DNA of 64,000 nt from SZUA-320 sp963707875 (GTDB lineage Bacteria > Gemmatimonadota > Gemmatimonadetes > Gemmatimonadales > GWC2-71-9), in contig CAVPRU010000014.1 in assembly GCA_963707875.1 (NCBI GenBank), positions 744,001 through 808,000 on the forward strand, in the 5' to 3' direction. The notes below the pieces were generated by a model. The model did no database searches and was not told where the DNA came from. It saw only the letters and a list, made by a program, of their open reading frames with translations. The position numbers and the translations under genes were made by a program. Positions 63,427-64,000 of this stretch are shown here, one piece after another. Within the stretch, counting starts at the first letter, position 1, and the number at the start of each line of letters is the position of its first letter.

Positions 63427-64000
63427 ATGCCGACCCTCAGAACCCTGGCCCTGTGCCTCGCCGTCGCCGCCTGTGGTGGCACTACGGGTGCCCCCACGCC
63501 CTCACCCGCCGGCCTTCCGGACTCTGTCTCCATCTTCGAGGCTCGAACCGGCGCCCCGGTGAGCTACCCTGCCCTCCTGGCACGCCTGGCCGGAGCCGAC
63601 TTTGTCCTGCTGGGTGAGCTGCATGACAACCCGACCCATCACCGGGTCCGTGGTCTGCTGATTGACGCCTCAACGGCTCGGCCGCCCGCCGTGGTGTTCG
63701 AACAGCTCGCGGCCGCCGAGGCGGCGATTCCGATCCCCTCCCCCGGGGTACCGATCGAGAGCTGGCTGGACGCCAACGGGTTCGACCGGAAGGCATGGAA
63801 ATGGCCGCTGCATGCCCCGGCGGTGAACGCCGCCATCGCGTCCGGGCGGGCCGTCTGGGGCAGCGGCGTATCGCGGGAAGCCCTGCGATCGGTGGTGCGG
63901 GACGGAGCCCGGAGTGCCCCGGAACCCCTGTGGCGGCTCCTGGAGGCGACCCCGCTCGACAGCGCCGGGCGGGACGAGATGGACCACGAGCTGATCGTGG
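63427..64000 (+). CDS. ChaN-like lipoprotein (3' end cut off)
   Basis: At least 191 residues of a predicted lipoprotein; signal with lipobox VAAC (Cys16). The core GADFVLLGELHDNPTHHRVRGLL followed by PAVVFEQL matches the ChaN/DUF399 family, known from heme-binding proteins, and the later FDRKAWKWPLH and WGSGVSREALR fit as well. ChaN-type proteins have been linked to iron or heme uptake. No iron genes are beside it here. The reading frame is open to the window edge, so the C-terminus is unknown. Confidence 0.82.
   Translation, partial: MPTLRTLALCLAVAACGGTTGAPTPSPAGLPDSVSIFEARTGAPVSYPALLARLAGADFVLLGELHDNPTHHRVRGLLIDASTARPPAVVFEQLAAAEAAIPIPSPGVPIESWLDANGFDRKAWKWPLHAPAVNAAIASGRAVWGSGVSREALRSVVRDGARSAPEPLWRLLEATPLDSAGRDEMDHELIV

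Overview
This 64 kb window is high-GC bacterial chromosome with densely packed genes. Many genes overlap by 4 bases or fewer. The mix suggests a Gram-negative, aerobically respiring member of the Gemmatimonadota or a close relative. It includes heme A synthase, small c-type cytochromes related to the reaction-centre family, a giant cyclic beta-glucan synthase, two Ser/Thr kinases with TPR tails, a SurA-type chaperone and FtsEX-EnvC. The phylum is an inference from gene content; no rRNA or marker tree is available here. I see no phage, insertion sequence, CRISPR array or integrase.

Left part (1-24.8 kb). This holds exonuclease III, a YpdA-like flavoprotein, heme A synthase behind a 16-codon leader ORF, a di-heme cytochrome, an M1 aminopeptidase, a hybrid histidine kinase, a 2870-residue cyclic beta-1,2-glucan synthase, a PHP lipoprotein, a GGDEF-EAL protein and a cold-shock protein with a strong terminator. 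It ends with a two-gene cassette: an outer-membrane barrel-like protein carrying one heme motif, then a secreted tetraheme cytochrome. A long, strongly foldable region lies upstream of that cassette.

Middle part (24.9-49.8 kb). This holds tRNA-Ile(GAT), a very acidic small protein and typA, whose frame is broken by a ten-base G tract. A CBS-domain membrane protein follows. Next is a tightly coupled minus-strand operon: DUF58, BatA-like, mfd, two parvulin-type isomerases, pdxA. After that come an unrecognised internally duplicated Cys-motif protein, two TPR Ser/Thr kinases, several small hydrolases, and an EamA-SulP transporter pair.

Right part (49.9-64 kb). One long plus-strand operon runs lepA, GT4 glycosyltransferase, ROK kinase, PfkB kinase, an STAS-ATPase protein, an STAS-like protein, a PLP trans-sulfuration enzyme, ftsE, ftsX, envC. 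It is followed by a GGDEF protein on the other strand, endonuclease IV, a VOC protein and a partial ChaN-like lipoprotein.

The most unusual signal is non-coding. Two convergent intergenic gaps (28.7-29.1 kb and 60.15-60.58 kb) each hold a pair of about 95-120 nt long imperfect hairpins facing each other across about 200 bases. The inner stem-loops share sequence, while the outer stems differ in sequence yet still pair. A third convergent gap (43.36-43.49 kb) holds a nested hairpin of the same scale without clear sequence relationship.
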